DNA of 64,000 nucleotides. Source: Labilibacter sediminis (GTDB taxonomy: Bacteria; Bacteroidota; Bacteroidia; Bacteroidales; Marinilabiliaceae). A model generated the notes under the pieces. The model was not told the DNA's origin, made no database searches, and worked only from the letters and a program-made list of their open reading frames with translations. A program made the position numbers and the translations under genes. Within the stretch, counting starts at the first letter, position 1; every line of letters begins with the position of its first letter. Shown in pieces: positions 9,025-17,901 of this stretch. Where the stretch lies: positions 78,183 through 142,182 of the forward strand of contig NZ_VCHY01000016.1 of NCBI RefSeq assembly GCF_005877885.1. Reading direction: 5' to 3'.

Positions 9025-9480
9025 GTGAATACTTTAAGTTACAAAACAGTATCGGCAAACAAAGCAACTGCTAATAAGGAGTGGGTTGTGGTAGATGCAA
9101 CTGATATGGTAGTAGGTCGCTTAGCTTCGAAAGTAGCTAAGTTATTAAGAGGTAAGTATAAGCCTAACTACACACCTCATGTTGACTGCGGAGATAATGT
9201 AATTATCCTTAACGCAGATAAAGTTCGTTTAACAGGAAACAAGTGGGAAGGTAGAACTTTCTATTATCACTCAGGTTTCCCGGGTGGACGTACTGATGTT
9301 ACCCCAGCAGAATTGTTTGCTAAAAGTCCTGAGAGACTTGTTGAAAGAGCTGTAAAAGGTATGTTACCAAAATCACGTTTAGGACGTCAGCTTTTCAGTA
9401 ACCTATTTGTGTATGTTGGTGGAGAGCACAAACAAGAGGCACAAAAGCCAAAGTCAATCGATTTAAACTTATATAAGTAA
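9025..9480 (+). CDS. rplM: 50S ribosomal protein L13
   Basis: A 151-residue L13 (uL13), an early-assembling large-subunit protein. NTLSYKTVSANKAT is the Bacteroidota form of the N-terminus, followed by WVVVDATDMVVGRLASKVAKLL, HVDCGDNVIILNADKV, and VKGMLPKSRLGRQLF. The GTG start at 9025 is chosen because it gives the family N-terminus and no ATG lies nearby upstream. Its TAA shares a base with the rpsI ATG, so the two are translationally coupled. Confidence 0.98.
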   Translation: MNTLSYKTVSANKATANKEWVVVDATDMVVGRLASKVAKLLRGKYKPNYTPHVDCGDNVIILNADKVRLTGNKWEGRTFYYHSGFPGGRTDVTPAELFAKSPERLVERAVKGMLPKSRLGRQLFSNLFVYVGGEHKQEAQKPKSIDLNLYK

Positions 9481-9872
9481 TGAGTATGGAAGTTATAAAT
9501 GCAATCGGTAGAAGAAAAGCTGCTGTGGCTCGTATTTATTTGAGCGAAGGTAAAGGACAAATTACCATCAATAAGCGTGATCTTAAGGAATTTTTTCCAT
9601 CACCTATTTTACAATATATTGTAACTCAGCCATTAAATACTTTAGGAGTAGCTGAGAACTATGATATTAAAGTAAATATTTACGGTGGAGGAATTAAAGG
9701 GCAAGCAGAAGCTATTAGATTAGCTGTTGCTCGTGCACTAGTAAAAGTTGACGAAGAAAATAAACCTGCTTTAAAAGCACAAGGATTTATGACTCGCGAC
9801 GCAAGAGTTGTTGAGCGTAAAAAACCTGGACAGCCTAAAGCTCGTAAGAAATTTCAATTTAGTAAACGTTAA
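9480..9872 (+). CDS. rpsI: 30S ribosomal protein S9
   Basis: A 130-residue S9 (uS9), with the diagnostic AIGRRKAAVARIYL at the start, VNIYGGGIKGQAEAIRLAVARAL in the middle and the basic tail RKKPGQPKARKKFQFSKR that reaches the P-site tRNA. The ATG at 9480 overlaps the last base of the rplM stop. A second in-frame ATG two codons later (MEVINAIGRR) is an equally possible start. Confidence 0.98.
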   Translation: MSMEVINAIGRRKAAVARIYLSEGKGQITINKRDLKEFFPSPILQYIVTQPLNTLGVAENYDIKVNIYGGGIKGQAEAIRLAVARALVKVDEENKPALKAQGFMTRDARVVERKKPGQPKARKKFQFSKR

Positions 9873-10012
9873 TATTTTTCGGGTGCGTTTAGTATCTAAA
9901 CTACTAAGATTCTTTTCATTCAAATGTTACTTGTTAACTGTTAATTGCTAACTGAAAAGACTACTTAGGGGTTGATATTTAAAGAATGTAAACGACATTA
10001 AAAAAAACAAAG
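9873..10012 (+). other. rpsI-rpsB spacer with possible leader structure
   Basis: This 140-base gap contains CTTTTCA and its complement TGAAAAG flanking a GTTAACTGTTAATTGCTAAC tract, which could fold as a stem-loop before rpsB. The tract resembles the TTAGCTGTTAGC-like low-complexity sequence seen again at 32200 and 32390. There is no terminator, so rpsB-tsf may be cotranscribed with rplM-rpsI. Confidence 0.35.
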
Positions 10013-10831
10013 ATGGCAAGAACAAATTTCGATGAATTATTAGAGGCCGGAGTACATTTCGGTCACCTAAAAAGAAAGTGGAATCCAGCAATGGCTCCTT
10101 ATATTTTTATGGAGCGCAACGGTATCCACATTATCGATCTTCATAAAACAGTTGCTAAAATTGAGGAAGCAGCAAGCGCATTAAAGCAGATTGCAAAATC
10201 TGGACGTAAAGTGTTATTTGTTGCTACTAAAAAGCAAGCAAAAGAAATTATTGCTGAAAAAATGAAAGGTGTTAACATGCCTTACGTTGTTGAGCGTTGG
10301 TCAGGTGGTATGCTTACTAACTTCCCAACTATTCGTAAAGCTGTTAAAAAAATGGGTTCTATCGATAAAATGATGGCTGACCCAACTGCTTGGAAAAACC
10401 TTTCAAAAAGAGAACGCCTTCAAATCACTCGTCAAAGAGCTAAGTTGGAGAAAACATTAGGAAGTATTGCTGACCTTACACGTTTACCAGCTGCTATGTT
10501 TGTTATCGACGTAATGAAAGAGCACATTGCTGTACGTGAGGCTAATAAATTAAATATTCCTGTGTTTGGAGTAGTGGATACTAACTCTGATCCTTCAGCT
10601 TTAGATTTCGTAATTCCTGCAAATGATGATGCTACTAAATCTATCGAGTTAATTACCGACATTATGGTTAAAGCCATTGAAGAAGGGTTAAACGAAAGAA
10701 AAGTAGAGCGTGAAAACGAAGCTGCTGCTAAAAAAGAAAAAGCTGCTAAAAAAGCAGAGCCAAAAAAGGCTGCTGCTAAAAAAGAAGTAGCTCCTGAAGC
10801 TCCAGCTGAAGAAGAAGGTAAAACTGAATAA
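10013..10831 (+). CDS. rpsB: 30S ribosomal protein S2
   Basis: S2 (uS2) of 272 residues. The core is standard: LLEAGVHFGHLKRKWNPAM, YIFMERNGIHIIDL, WSGGMLTNFPTIR, PAAMFVIDVMKEHIAVREA, PVFGVVDTNSDP. From about residue 232 there is an Ala/Lys/Glu-rich tail (AAAKKEKAAKKAEPKKAAAK) beyond the usual end, probably disordered; such tails are common on Bacteroidota S2. The gene is followed after 30 bases by tsf, the usual pair. Confidence 0.98.
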   Translation: MARTNFDELLEAGVHFGHLKRKWNPAMAPYIFMERNGIHIIDLHKTVAKIEEAASALKQIAKSGRKVLFVATKKQAKEIIAEKMKGVNMPYVVERWSGGMLTNFPTIRKAVKKMGSIDKMMADPTAWKNLSKRERLQITRQRAKLEKTLGSIADLTRLPAAMFVIDVMKEHIAVREANKLNIPVFGVVDTNSDPSALDFVIPANDDATKSIELITDIMVKAIEEGLNERKVERENEAAAKKEKAAKKAEPKKAAAKKEVAPEAPAEEEGKTE

Positions 10832-10861
10832 CTGATTTAAAAATCTAAAATAGATAATATC

Positions 10862-11686
10862 ATGGCAATTAAAGCTGCTGACGTAAGCAAACTCAGAAAA
10901 ATGACCGGTGCTGGTATGATGGACTGTAAAAAGGCATTAACCGAAACTGATGGCGATTTTGACGCTGCTGTTGAAATCATCCGTAAAAAAGGTCAGGCAA
11001 TGGCTAGCAAGCGTGCTGATCGTGAAACTACAGAAGGAACTTCAAGAGCAACTGTAAGCGCTGACGGTAAAAAAGGTGCTGTTTTAATTCTAAAATGCGA
11101 AACTGACTTTGTAGGTAAAAACGAGAGCTTCGTTGCTTTAGCTGATTCAATTGTTAACGCTGCTTTAAATAGTGATGCTACTACAGCTGAACAAGTTTTA
11201 GAACTTGATTTAGATGGTGCTGCTATTAAAGATGTAATTACTGAGCAAATTGGTGTTATCGGTGAGAAAATCGAAATCGCTGACTTCGCCGTTGTTACTG
11301 CTGAAACAGTTATTCCTTATATTCACCAAGGAAGTCAACTTTCTGTACTTGTAGGTTTTAATCAAACTGGTTTTGATGCACAAGTTGGTAGAGATGTTGC
11401 TATGCAAGTAGCTGCAATGGCTCCTGTGAGTGTAGATAAAGATTCAGTTCCAGCTGAGATCATTGAGTCTGAGTTAAGAATTGGTCGTGAAAAAGCAAAA
11501 GAAGAAGGTAAGCCAGAGGCTATGCTTGATAAAATTGCTCAAGGACGTTTAGGTAAATTCTTTAAAGAAAGCACTCTTTTAGAGCAAGCTTTTGTAAAAG
11601 ATAACAAACAGTCTATTAAGCAATACTTAAATGCTGCAAGCAACGGTTTAACTGTTACTGAATTCAAACGTTTTTCTTTAAGCTAA
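10862..11686 (+). CDS. tsf: Translation elongation factor Ts
   Basis: EF-Ts recycles EF-Tu by exchanging GDP for GTP. The 274 residues begin with the UBA-like domain (AADVSKLRKMTGAGMMDCKKAL, the TGAGMMDCK signature), followed by KCETDFVGKNESF and the dimer-like core, ending EFKRFSLS. Length is normal. It is the last gene of the ribosomal run and is closed by the terminator at 11707-11741. Confidence 0.98.
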   Translation: MAIKAADVSKLRKMTGAGMMDCKKALTETDGDFDAAVEIIRKKGQAMASKRADRETTEGTSRATVSADGKKGAVLILKCETDFVGKNESFVALADSIVNAALNSDATTAEQVLELDLDGAAIKDVITEQIGVIGEKIEIADFAVVTAETVIPYIHQGSQLSVLVGFNQTGFDAQVGRDVAMQVAAMAPVSVDKDSVPAEIIESELRIGREKAKEEGKPEAMLDKIAQGRLGKFFKESTLLEQAFVKDNKQSIKQYLNAASNGLTVTEFKRFSLS

Positions 11687-11706
11687 TAGTTTAACTATTA
11701 TATTAC

Positions 11707-11741
11707 AATCCCGATTCTGCATAGCAGGATCGGGATTTTTT
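11707..11741 (+). terminator. Intrinsic terminator after tsf
   Basis: AATCCCGAT pairs with ATCGGGATT, continuing with CTG/CAG past one mismatch around a short loop, followed by six T. It lies 21 bases after the tsf stop. The T-run merges into the short leader of the next gene. Confidence 0.92.
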
Positions 11742-11766
11742 GTTTTTTATTTTATTTCTATTTTTT

Positions 11767-12504
11767 ATGGATGAGTTTTCAAAAGCAGATAAAGCTTTTA
11801 TTCGTAAAGTCATTAATCTTTCAGGTAAAGCCATTAATAAGTATAAAATGGTGGAGGACGACGATAAGATTTTAGTGGCAGTGTCGGGAGGTAAGGATTC
11901 CCTGTCATTGCTCGATATTCTAACCCAACGAAGAAAGTTCCTGCCCATTTATTATGAAATTCATGCCATTCATATTATTACCGATGATGTGCCATATGAA
12001 ATAGATAAAGACTTCTTATCAGATTTTTGTCGAGAACTAAATGTTCACCTTCATCTCATCACTACGCATGCGGGTATCGAAGAAAAGTCGCACAAAAAAC
12101 CTTGTTTCACATGTTCGTGGAATCGTCGTAAGGAGCTGTTTGAATTTGCCAGAGTAAATGGGTTTAAAAAAATAGCTTTTGGTCATCATATGGATGATGC
12201 CGTAGAAACCTTATTGATGAATATGATTACGCATGCCAATATCTCATCTATTCCATCAAAGCTCTCTATGTTTAAAGGAACTATTGAAGTTATTCGGCCA
12301 TTAATTTATCTTTCAAATGCTGAGATGATTCGGTATGCACGGATTAAGCAATTTGTTTCCTTAAAAAAGGAGTGTCCTTATGAAGATCATACCCTTAGAC
12401 AAAAAGCCCGCCATATGATTAGAGATATGGTTGAGGTTAATCCTCAGGCGCGTTTAAATTTGTTTAATAGTATGAGCAATATTGACTTAGAGTACTTGCC
12501 GTAA
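11767..12504 (+). CDS. TtcA-family tRNA 2-thiolation PP-loop ATPase
   Basis: A 245-residue N-type ATP pyrophosphatase. It has the PP-loop AVSGGKDSLSLL near residue 45, the paired cysteines KKPCFTCSWNRRKEL and a third cysteine in KKECPYEDH; these three cysteines are those that hold the iron-sulfur cluster in TtcA, and FGHHMDDAVETLLMN is the usual second ATP motif. TtcA makes 2-thiocytidine at tRNA position 32. The ATG at 11767 is preferred: an upstream TTG at 11740 lies inside the tsf terminator and would add a Phe/Leu-only extension. Paralogues with other tRNA targets exist, so the exact product is inferred. Confidence 0.85.
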   Translation: MDEFSKADKAFIRKVINLSGKAINKYKMVEDDDKILVAVSGGKDSLSLLDILTQRRKFLPIYYEIHAIHIITDDVPYEIDKDFLSDFCRELNVHLHLITTHAGIEEKSHKKPCFTCSWNRRKELFEFARVNGFKKIAFGHHMDDAVETLLMNMITHANISSIPSKLSMFKGTIEVIRPLIYLSNAEMIRYARIKQFVSLKKECPYEDHTLRQKARHMIRDMVEVNPQARLNLFNSMSNIDLEYLP

Positions 12505-12620
12505 TTATGATAACAAAAGCTTTGTTTACGACCGATTGGTGCGGCCATAGTTAGGCAGTTTAGAGTAAAAAAAATTGGAGAGAAGTGCTTTCTATCTATC
12601 AGGTAGAATTAAAAATATTG

Positions 12621-12668
12621 ACAAAAACGGATTTTCGTCTTAGTTTAAGAGCGGAGTCCGTTTTTTTG
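12621..12668 (+). terminator. Intrinsic terminator after the TtcA-family gene
   Basis: ACAAAAACGGA is complementary to TCCGTTTTTTTGT across a loop containing a secondary GATTTTCGTC/GCGGAGTC-like pairing. The T-run is 7 long. It stands 116 bases after the stop at 12504; 12505-12620 shows no gene. Confidence 0.75.
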
Positions 12669-12802
12669 TGTAATATAAGATTGTAAATATGAAATAAGAT
12701 CCTCTGCTTGTGTACATAGGGTTATAAGGTTAAAAACCCTTAAATGCCTGCAAATTGCAATTACTTTTAATATACAATTCATTTAAAACCCAAAATAAAC
12801 AC

Positions 12803-12810
12803 TACCTTTG
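12803..12810 (+). promoter_or_regulatory. Promoter -7 box of typA
   Basis: TACCTTTG at 12803-12810 matches TAnnTTTG exactly. The -33 region (around 12780) has no clear TTTG. The start would be near 12817, about 15 bases before the ATG chosen for typA, giving a very short leader. Confidence 0.55.
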
Positions 12811-12831
12811 CACCCTCATTTTTTTAATGTT

Positions 12832-14631
12832 ATGCAGGATATAAGAAATATTGCAATCATAGCTCACGTTGACCATGGTAAAACTACCTTGGTTGATAAG
12901 ATGTTATTGGCGGGAAAGTTGTTTAAGGATCATCAGGAAGTGGGTGATTTAATTATGGACAATAACGATCTCGAAAGAGAGCGTGGAATTACCATTTTAT
13001 CGAAAAATGTTTCGGTAATGTATAAGAACACAAAAATTAACATCATTGATACTCCTGGTCACAGTGACTTTGGCGGTGAGGTTGAGCGTGTATTGAATAT
13101 GGCCGATGGTGTTTTGCTATTGGTAGATGCTTTTGAAGGACCAATGCCACAAACGCGTTTTGTTTTACAAAAAGCGATTAGTTTAGGGCTAAAGCCAATT
13201 GTTGTTATCAATAAGGTTGATAAAGAAAACTGTCGTCCTGAAGAAGTACAAGAATCTGTTTTCGACCTAATGTTTAATTTAGGTGCTACCGAGGATCAGT
13301 TAGACTTTGTTACTGTTTACGGTTCTGCCAAAAACGGTTGGATGAGTACCGACTGGAAAAAACAAACTACAGATATTACTGCAGTATTTGAAGCAGTAAT
13401 CGATAATATTCCTGCTCCAGAGCCTAACGAAGGAACACCTCAGATGTTGATTACATCTTTAGATCACTCACCATATACAGGTCGTATTGCCATTGGTAGA
13501 GTTCAACGAGGTGAATTAAAAACAAACCAGCAAGTTTCTTTAGTAAGTCGTGATGGTTCTATCACTAAAACTAAAATTAAAGAAATTAACGTATTCTCTG
13601 GCTTAGGTCGTACTAAAGTAGAAAGCGTTAAAAGTGGTGAGCTTTGTGCGTTAATTGGTCTAGAGAGTTTTGATATTGGAGATACTGTTGCTGATGTTGA
13701 AGAGCCGGAAGCTTTAGATCCCATTTCTATCGATGAGCCAACAATGAGTATGTTATTTACTATTAATAACTCTCCATTCTTTGGTCAAGAGGGTAAATTT
13801 GTAACTTCTCGTCATATTAAGGATCGTTTAGATGCTGAGCTTGAAAAAAACTTAGCACTACGCGTTGAAGAAACAAGCTCTGCTGATGCATGGAATGTAT
13901 ACGGACGTGGTGTACTTCATTTATCAGTATTAATTGAAACAATGCGTCGCGAAGGTTATGAGCTACAGGTAGGTCAGCCACGTGTAATCATCAAAGAAAT
14001 TGGTGCTATCAAACATGAGCCAGTTGAGGAGTTAACCATTGATTTGCCTGATGAATTCTCTGGTAAAGCCATTGAAATGGTTACCCAACGTAAAGGTGAT
14101 ATGTTAAGCATGGAGCGTAAAGGTGATCGTATCGTTATCGAATTCCATATCCCATCTCGTGGTATTATTGGTTTACGTAACGCTATGTTAACAGCTACAG
14201 CAGGAGAGGCAATTATGGCTCACCGATTTGTAGAGTTCCAACCTTACAAAGGAGAAATAAATAAGCGCTTAAATGGTTCTCTAATCTCAATGGAAGATGG
14301 AGCAGCTATTCCTTACGCATTAGATAAATTACAAGATAGAGGTAAATTCTTTGTTGCACCACAACAGAAAATATACAAAGGTCAGGTAATTGGTGAAAAT
14401 AACCGCGATGGAGATTTAACAATTAACATTACCAAAACAAAGAAGCTTACCAATATGCGTACTTCTGGTTCTGATGATAAAGTTAAATTAGCACCGCCAA
14501 TCATCTTCTCGTTAGAAGAGGCATTAGAATATATTCAAGGAGATGAGTATGTAGAAGTAACACCTTCTGAAATTCGTATCCGTAAAATATTCCTTGAAGA
14601 ACACGAACGGAAACGTTATGCAAAACAATAA
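12832..14631 (+). CDS. typA: Ribosome-associated GTPase TypA/BipA
   Basis: A 599-residue translational GTPase that acts in ribosome assembly and stress responses. G domain motifs are all present: AHVDHGKTTLVDKM (P-loop), RERGITI (switch), DTPGHSDFGGEV, NKVDKENCRP. Domains II, III and V follow, then the BipA-specific C-terminal region (RGIIGLRNAMLTATAGEAIM, PPIIFSLEEALEYI). The ATG at 12832 gives the family start MQDIRNIAIIAHVDHG; a TTG at 12808 would overlap the promoter -7 box. Monocistronic, closed by the terminator at 14683-14712. Confidence 0.97.
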   Translation: MQDIRNIAIIAHVDHGKTTLVDKMLLAGKLFKDHQEVGDLIMDNNDLERERGITILSKNVSVMYKNTKINIIDTPGHSDFGGEVERVLNMADGVLLLVDAFEGPMPQTRFVLQKAISLGLKPIVVINKVDKENCRPEEVQESVFDLMFNLGATEDQLDFVTVYGSAKNGWMSTDWKKQTTDITAVFEAVIDNIPAPEPNEGTPQMLITSLDHSPYTGRIAIGRVQRGELKTNQQVSLVSRDGSITKTKIKEINVFSGLGRTKVESVKSGELCALIGLESFDIGDTVADVEEPEALDPISIDEPTMSMLFTINNSPFFGQEGKFVTSRHIKDRLDAELEKNLALRVEETSSADAWNVYGRGVLHLSVLIETMRREGYELQVGQPRVIIKEIGAIKHEPVEELTIDLPDEFSGKAIEMVTQRKGDMLSMERKGDRIVIEFHIPSRGIIGLRNAMLTATAGEAIMAHRFVEFQPYKGEINKRLNGSLISMEDGAAIPYALDKLQDRGKFFVAPQQKIYKGQVIGENNRDGDLTINITKTKKLTNMRTSGSDDKVKLAPPIIFSLEEALEYIQGDEYVEVTPSEIRIRKIFLEEHERKRYAKQ

Positions 14632-14682
14632 GTAATACTGCAAAGTATTTTTATTGATTTGTTGTTTTTTGAGTTAGCAACT

Positions 14683-14712
14683 AAGCCGCATCTTTTCAGG
14701 TGCGGCTTTTTT
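14683..14712 (+). terminator. Intrinsic terminator after typA
   Basis: AAGCCGCA (14683-14690) pairs with TGCGGCTT (14701-14708), further pairing CCT-type bases in the loop region, and is followed by TTTTTA. It is 51 bases past the typA stop. Confidence 0.9.
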
Positions 14713-14911
14713 ACAGCTATTTAGTTTCTTAAAATAATATAAAATGTTTTTTGTAGCTATATAAGTTATTGTCCTGTTAGCTAACTAGGTATGTAAATAA
14801 TTAAGGAGATATTAAATCTCAAACTTGCTATCCGTCATGTGATTATTCGTTTAAATGTTTTAGCTTTATGACGGTAAAATTAATATTAGTTCATTTTTTA
14901 ATCATTTTTCC

Positions 14912-15928
14912 ATGAGCAAAATCGATTGGGCAAATTTATCGTTCAGTTATATCAAGACTGATTATAACGTACGAAGTTATTTTAAGGACGGCCAATGGAG
15001 TGATTTGGAAGAAACAACTTCCGAAGAGCTAACCATGCATATGGCTGCTACAGGTGTTCATTACGGTCAGCAATCATTTGAAGGTTTAAAAGCCTTTAAA
15101 GGTAAAGATGGAAAGGTACGCATTTTCAGAATGGAAGAAAATGCAAAACGCCTTCAAAACTCAGCTGATGGTATTTTAATGCAACCGGTTCCTACCGAAC
15201 TTTTCAATAAAGCCGTCGTCCGTGCAGTAGAGCTCAATCTGGATTATGTACCTCCTTATGAGTCAGGGGCCGCTTTATATATCCGACCACTATTGTTTGG
15301 ATCAGGACCCAAAGTAGGAGTTTCACCTGCTGATGAATATACATTTGTTGTATTTGTTACACCAGTTGGTCCTTATTTTAAAGAGGGTTTTAAACCAACT
15401 AAACAAATGATCAGTCGTGAATTTGACAGAGCTGCACCGCAAGGTACAGGACACCTTAAGGTAGGGGGTAATTATGCTGCTAGTATGCGAGCAGGTAAGA
15501 TCGCGCACGAAGGAGGCTATTCTTCTGTTTTATATTTAGATAGTAAAGAAAAGAAATATATTGACGAAGCAGGGCCAGCTAATTTTTTTGCCATAAAAGG
15601 TAATAAGTATATTACTCCGCTGTCACATTCTATATTACCAAGTATCACCAATATGAGTTTAATTCAGTTGGCAAAAGATATGGGTTTAGAGGTTGAGCGT
15701 AGAAAGGTTGAACTGGAAGAACTGTCAGAGTTTGACGAAGTAGGAGCTTGTGGAACTGCTGCAGTAATTAGTCCGATTGGTCAGGTTGATGATGTAGACA
15801 ATAATAAATCATACTGCTTTGGTGATCCTAATATAGCAGGAGAAATAAGCACTAAATTATATAATAAGCTAAGAGGAATTCAATATGGAGATGAGCCCGA
15901 TAATCATGGTTGGGTTACTATTTTGTAA
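14912..15928 (+). CDS. ilvE: Branched-chain amino acid aminotransferase
   Basis: A PLP fold-type IV aminotransferase of 338 residues that interconverts Leu, Ile and Val with their 2-oxo acids. HYGQQSFEGLKAFKG, ALYIRPLLFGSG, TGHLKVGGNYAASMRA (the VGGNYA block carries the PLP Lys in the class II branched-chain enzymes), and DEAGPANFFAIKG with the cofactor-binding Glu are clear. ATG at 14912 follows 280 bases with no other gene. It stands alone, separate from other ilv/leu genes. Confidence 0.95.
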   Translation: MSKIDWANLSFSYIKTDYNVRSYFKDGQWSDLEETTSEELTMHMAATGVHYGQQSFEGLKAFKGKDGKVRIFRMEENAKRLQNSADGILMQPVPTELFNKAVVRAVELNLDYVPPYESGAALYIRPLLFGSGPKVGVSPADEYTFVVFVTPVGPYFKEGFKPTKQMISREFDRAAPQGTGHLKVGGNYAASMRAGKIAHEGGYSSVLYLDSKEKKYIDEAGPANFFAIKGNKYITPLSHSILPSITNMSLIQLAKDMGLEVERRKVELEELSEFDEVGACGTAAVISPIGQVDDVDNNKSYCFGDPNIAGEISTKLYNKLRGIQYGDEPDNHGWVTIL

Positions 15929-15949
15929 TGAATGAAGAATATATAGAAG

Positions 15950-15982
15950 ATGCCGGTTGCAGAAATGTTGACCGGCATTTTT
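15950..15982. terminator. Intrinsic terminator between ilvE and the convergent small gene
   Basis: ATGCCGGT (15950-15957) and ACCGGCAT (15971-15978) form a perfect 8-bp stem with a 13-base loop, followed by TTTTTG on the plus strand. It serves ilvE; on the minus strand it would follow the gene at 16021-16404 but lacks a T-run there. Confidence 0.85.
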
Positions 15983-16020
15983 GTTATAATGGTATTGCCA
16001 GTCTGAAAATATGATTTGGC

Positions 16021-16404
16021 TTATGCCTGAGTCCTGCGTTCCTCTACAATCATTAAGGCTTCTTCTCTAATAATATCGGGTAATTCAACAAGCCTCAGTT
16101 GCACGCTTTTCATCCAGCCGGCTACTTCTCTTTCTTTAAGGGTGTAAAGTACATCTCTAAATTCTTCAATAGCCTCATCTGAGTATTCTGAGGATAATGT
16201 GCCTTTAAACCGATCTAATTCATCATCGTTGTAGTACTCAATTTTATCACTTGAACTTAAAAGGCTATCACTTTCACAAACTTCATGAGCCCCACAACAA
16301 TCATCCGCCACTTCAGCTGCCTCTTTTTTGTTACCTGAGCTTTTTTGAGAAAGAAGCCAGGCTGCAACCAATGCCAATACTATCAGTAATACAATATAAA
16401 TCAT
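16021..16404 (-). CDS. Conserved small membrane-anchored protein, function unknown
   Basis: A 127-residue protein: an N-terminal hydrophobic helix (MIYIVLLIVLALVAAWLL), then a short acidic linker with a cysteine cluster CCGAHEVCES near residue 36, and an acidic helical domain (SDEAIEEFRDVLYTL, REVAGWMKSVQLRLVELPD). I believe this arrangement, CCGAHEVCE then DELD, recurs in Bacteroidales proteins without known function. The cysteines could bind a metal. Convergent with ilvE; divergent from the SRAP gene. Confidence 0.75.
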   Translation of the reverse strand: MIYIVLLIVLALVAAWLLSQKSSGNKKEAAEVADDCCGAHEVCESDSLLSSSDKIEYYNDDELDRFKGTLSSEYSDEAIEEFRDVLYTLKEREVAGWMKSVQLRLVELPDIIREEALMIVEERRTQA

Positions 16405-16538
16405 CCCGCAAAATTATAAAAAAGTATTCGTTTAACGGCACTGTGACCGGAATGTTTAATCGCTAAACGAACGCTGTTATTTCTGTGGCTTAATTATATT
16501 GTATGTTCTTTTGGTACAAGAGTATTAAGTATGATGAA

Positions 16539-16546
16539 TACTTTTG
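16539..16546 (+). promoter_or_regulatory. Candidate promoter -7 box for the SRAP gene
   Basis: TACTTTTG matches TAnnTTTG and is the same octamer as at 6775 and 8849. TTTG at 16510-16513 is 25 rather than 19 bases upstream, so the -33 element is doubtful. The leader to the ATG would be about 70 bases. Confidence 0.4.
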
Positions 16547-16620
16547 TTTTTATGCAATTACTGCAGGCTTGATTTTCTGAATTATATCTGATAAATTAAG
16601 AACTTTAAAATGAGAAAATC

Positions 16621-17412
16621 ATGTGCTACGATGTTAAATATCTAACCCAGAAAAAACTTAAATACGCCAGGCGAAGGGGTGAGACCGAAGCAGAAATTGG
16701 CCGTATAGAGTCGGAGTTAAATGATATCACACGTGACTTTGAAGCACAGTATTGTGTATCGGGTTTTGCACATCCTCGTTTTTTGGTATTTACGGCAGAT
16801 GAGCCTGTAAAACCCAATTTGTTTAGCTGGGGCCTAATTCCTCATTGGGTGAAAGACGAAAAGCAGGCAATTCAAATACAAAACCGCACCATCAATGCCA
16901 GGGTAGAAACAATATTTGATAAACCATCGTTCCGTAAGCCGGCAGCAGAGCGGCGCTGTATTATTCTCATAGATGGTTTTTTTGAACACTTTTATTACAA
17001 AGGGAAGGCTTATCCGATACATGTTTTTGAAACTAACCAGGAACCAATATCAGTGGCTGGTTTATGGGATATTTATAAAAGATCGGACGGGGCATTACAT
17101 TACTCGGTTACCTTGGTCACAAGTAAGTCAAAAGGTATCATGAAAAAAATCCACAACAACCCTAAAATGTCAGAATCGCGAATGCCTCTTATGTTAAATC
17201 CTGAATGTGAGAAAATGTGGTTAAGCCGAGATATTAGTAAAGATTTGTTATTGAATAAGGTAACAGATCCGAATGATTACCTTCTAAAAGCATACCCTGT
17301 TGCTCCCATTCGAGGGAAAAGTGCTTTAGGAAATATACCTGAGGCATGTGATGAGCATGATTATGCTACATTTAATGCACAGTCGTTTAAAGACTATGTC
17401 CAGTTAAGTTGA
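16621..17412 (+). CDS. SRAP-domain protein (YedK/HMCES family)
   Basis: A 263-residue SOS-response-associated peptidase that crosslinks through its N-terminal cysteine to abasic sites in single-stranded DNA. Cys2 directly follows the initiator Met (MCYDVK), WGLIPHWVKDE, NARVETIFDKPSFR, RRCIILIDGFFEHFYYKG (with the active-site Glu) and SRMPLMLNPE are the expected blocks; His in KKIHNNPKMSESRMP is at the usual catalytic site. The start is fixed by the need for Cys at position 2. No umuDC or other SOS gene lies near. Confidence 0.95.
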   Translation: MCYDVKYLTQKKLKYARRRGETEAEIGRIESELNDITRDFEAQYCVSGFAHPRFLVFTADEPVKPNLFSWGLIPHWVKDEKQAIQIQNRTINARVETIFDKPSFRKPAAERRCIILIDGFFEHFYYKGKAYPIHVFETNQEPISVAGLWDIYKRSDGALHYSVTLVTSKSKGIMKKIHNNPKMSESRMPLMLNPECEKMWLSRDISKDLLLNKVTDPNDYLLKAYPVAPIRGKSALGNIPEACDEHDYATFNAQSFKDYVQLS

Positions 17413-17453
17413 TGAGGTGTTCCAATAATTGGTTATATTCGAAACAAAAAAAT

Positions 17454-17831
17454 ATGTCTTTTTTAGGAAATATAATTTGGCTCATCTTTGGAGGTTTTAT
17501 GATTGCAATTGAATTTTTTATTGCAAGTTTATTACTTATGATTTCAATTGTAGGTATTCCGTTTGGTTTGCAAACGATTAAATTAGGTAGTTTAGCCATG
17601 TGGCCCTTTGGTAGAGAAGCAGTGTCAACGCATCATGCCTCAGGATGCCTGTCGGTTTTTATGAATGTTTTATGGATTCTTATTGGAGGTATCTGGATTG
17701 CATTGTCTCATCTTTTTTGGGGAGTAGTATTATGTATTACCATTATTGGAATTCCTTTTGGGAAACAACATTTTAAATTAGCTTCAGTAGCCTTAACGCC
17801 ATTTGGTCGTGAGATCAGGTATAAAAACTAA
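17454..17831 (+). CDS. YccF-family inner membrane protein (DUF307)
   Basis: A 125-residue membrane protein made of two similar halves, each with a hydrophobic helix pair and the end motif IVGIPFGLQTIKLGSLAMWPFGRE / IIGIPFGKQHFKLASVALTPFGRE, the hallmark of YccF. The role is unknown. ATG at 17454 gives the family start MSFLGNIIWLIFGG; an earlier TTG overlapping the SRAP stop would add a polar tail not seen in the family. It may be cotranscribed with the SRAP gene (41 bases between). Confidence 0.92.
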   Translation: MSFLGNIIWLIFGGFMIAIEFFIASLLLMISIVGIPFGLQTIKLGSLAMWPFGREAVSTHHASGCLSVFMNVLWILIGGIWIALSHLFWGVVLCITIIGIPFGKQHFKLASVALTPFGREIRYKN

Positions 17832-17901
17832 AGTTTGCAAATGTGTTTAAGCTAAGTTTGTTTGAAGGTAAACAGATAAATAAGAATTAATTCAAAGATT
17901 A

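Noticed and set aside
11740..11766. Upstream TTG start of the TtcA-family gene
   Set aside because: It overlaps the tsf terminator T-run and would add only Phe/Leu-type residues.
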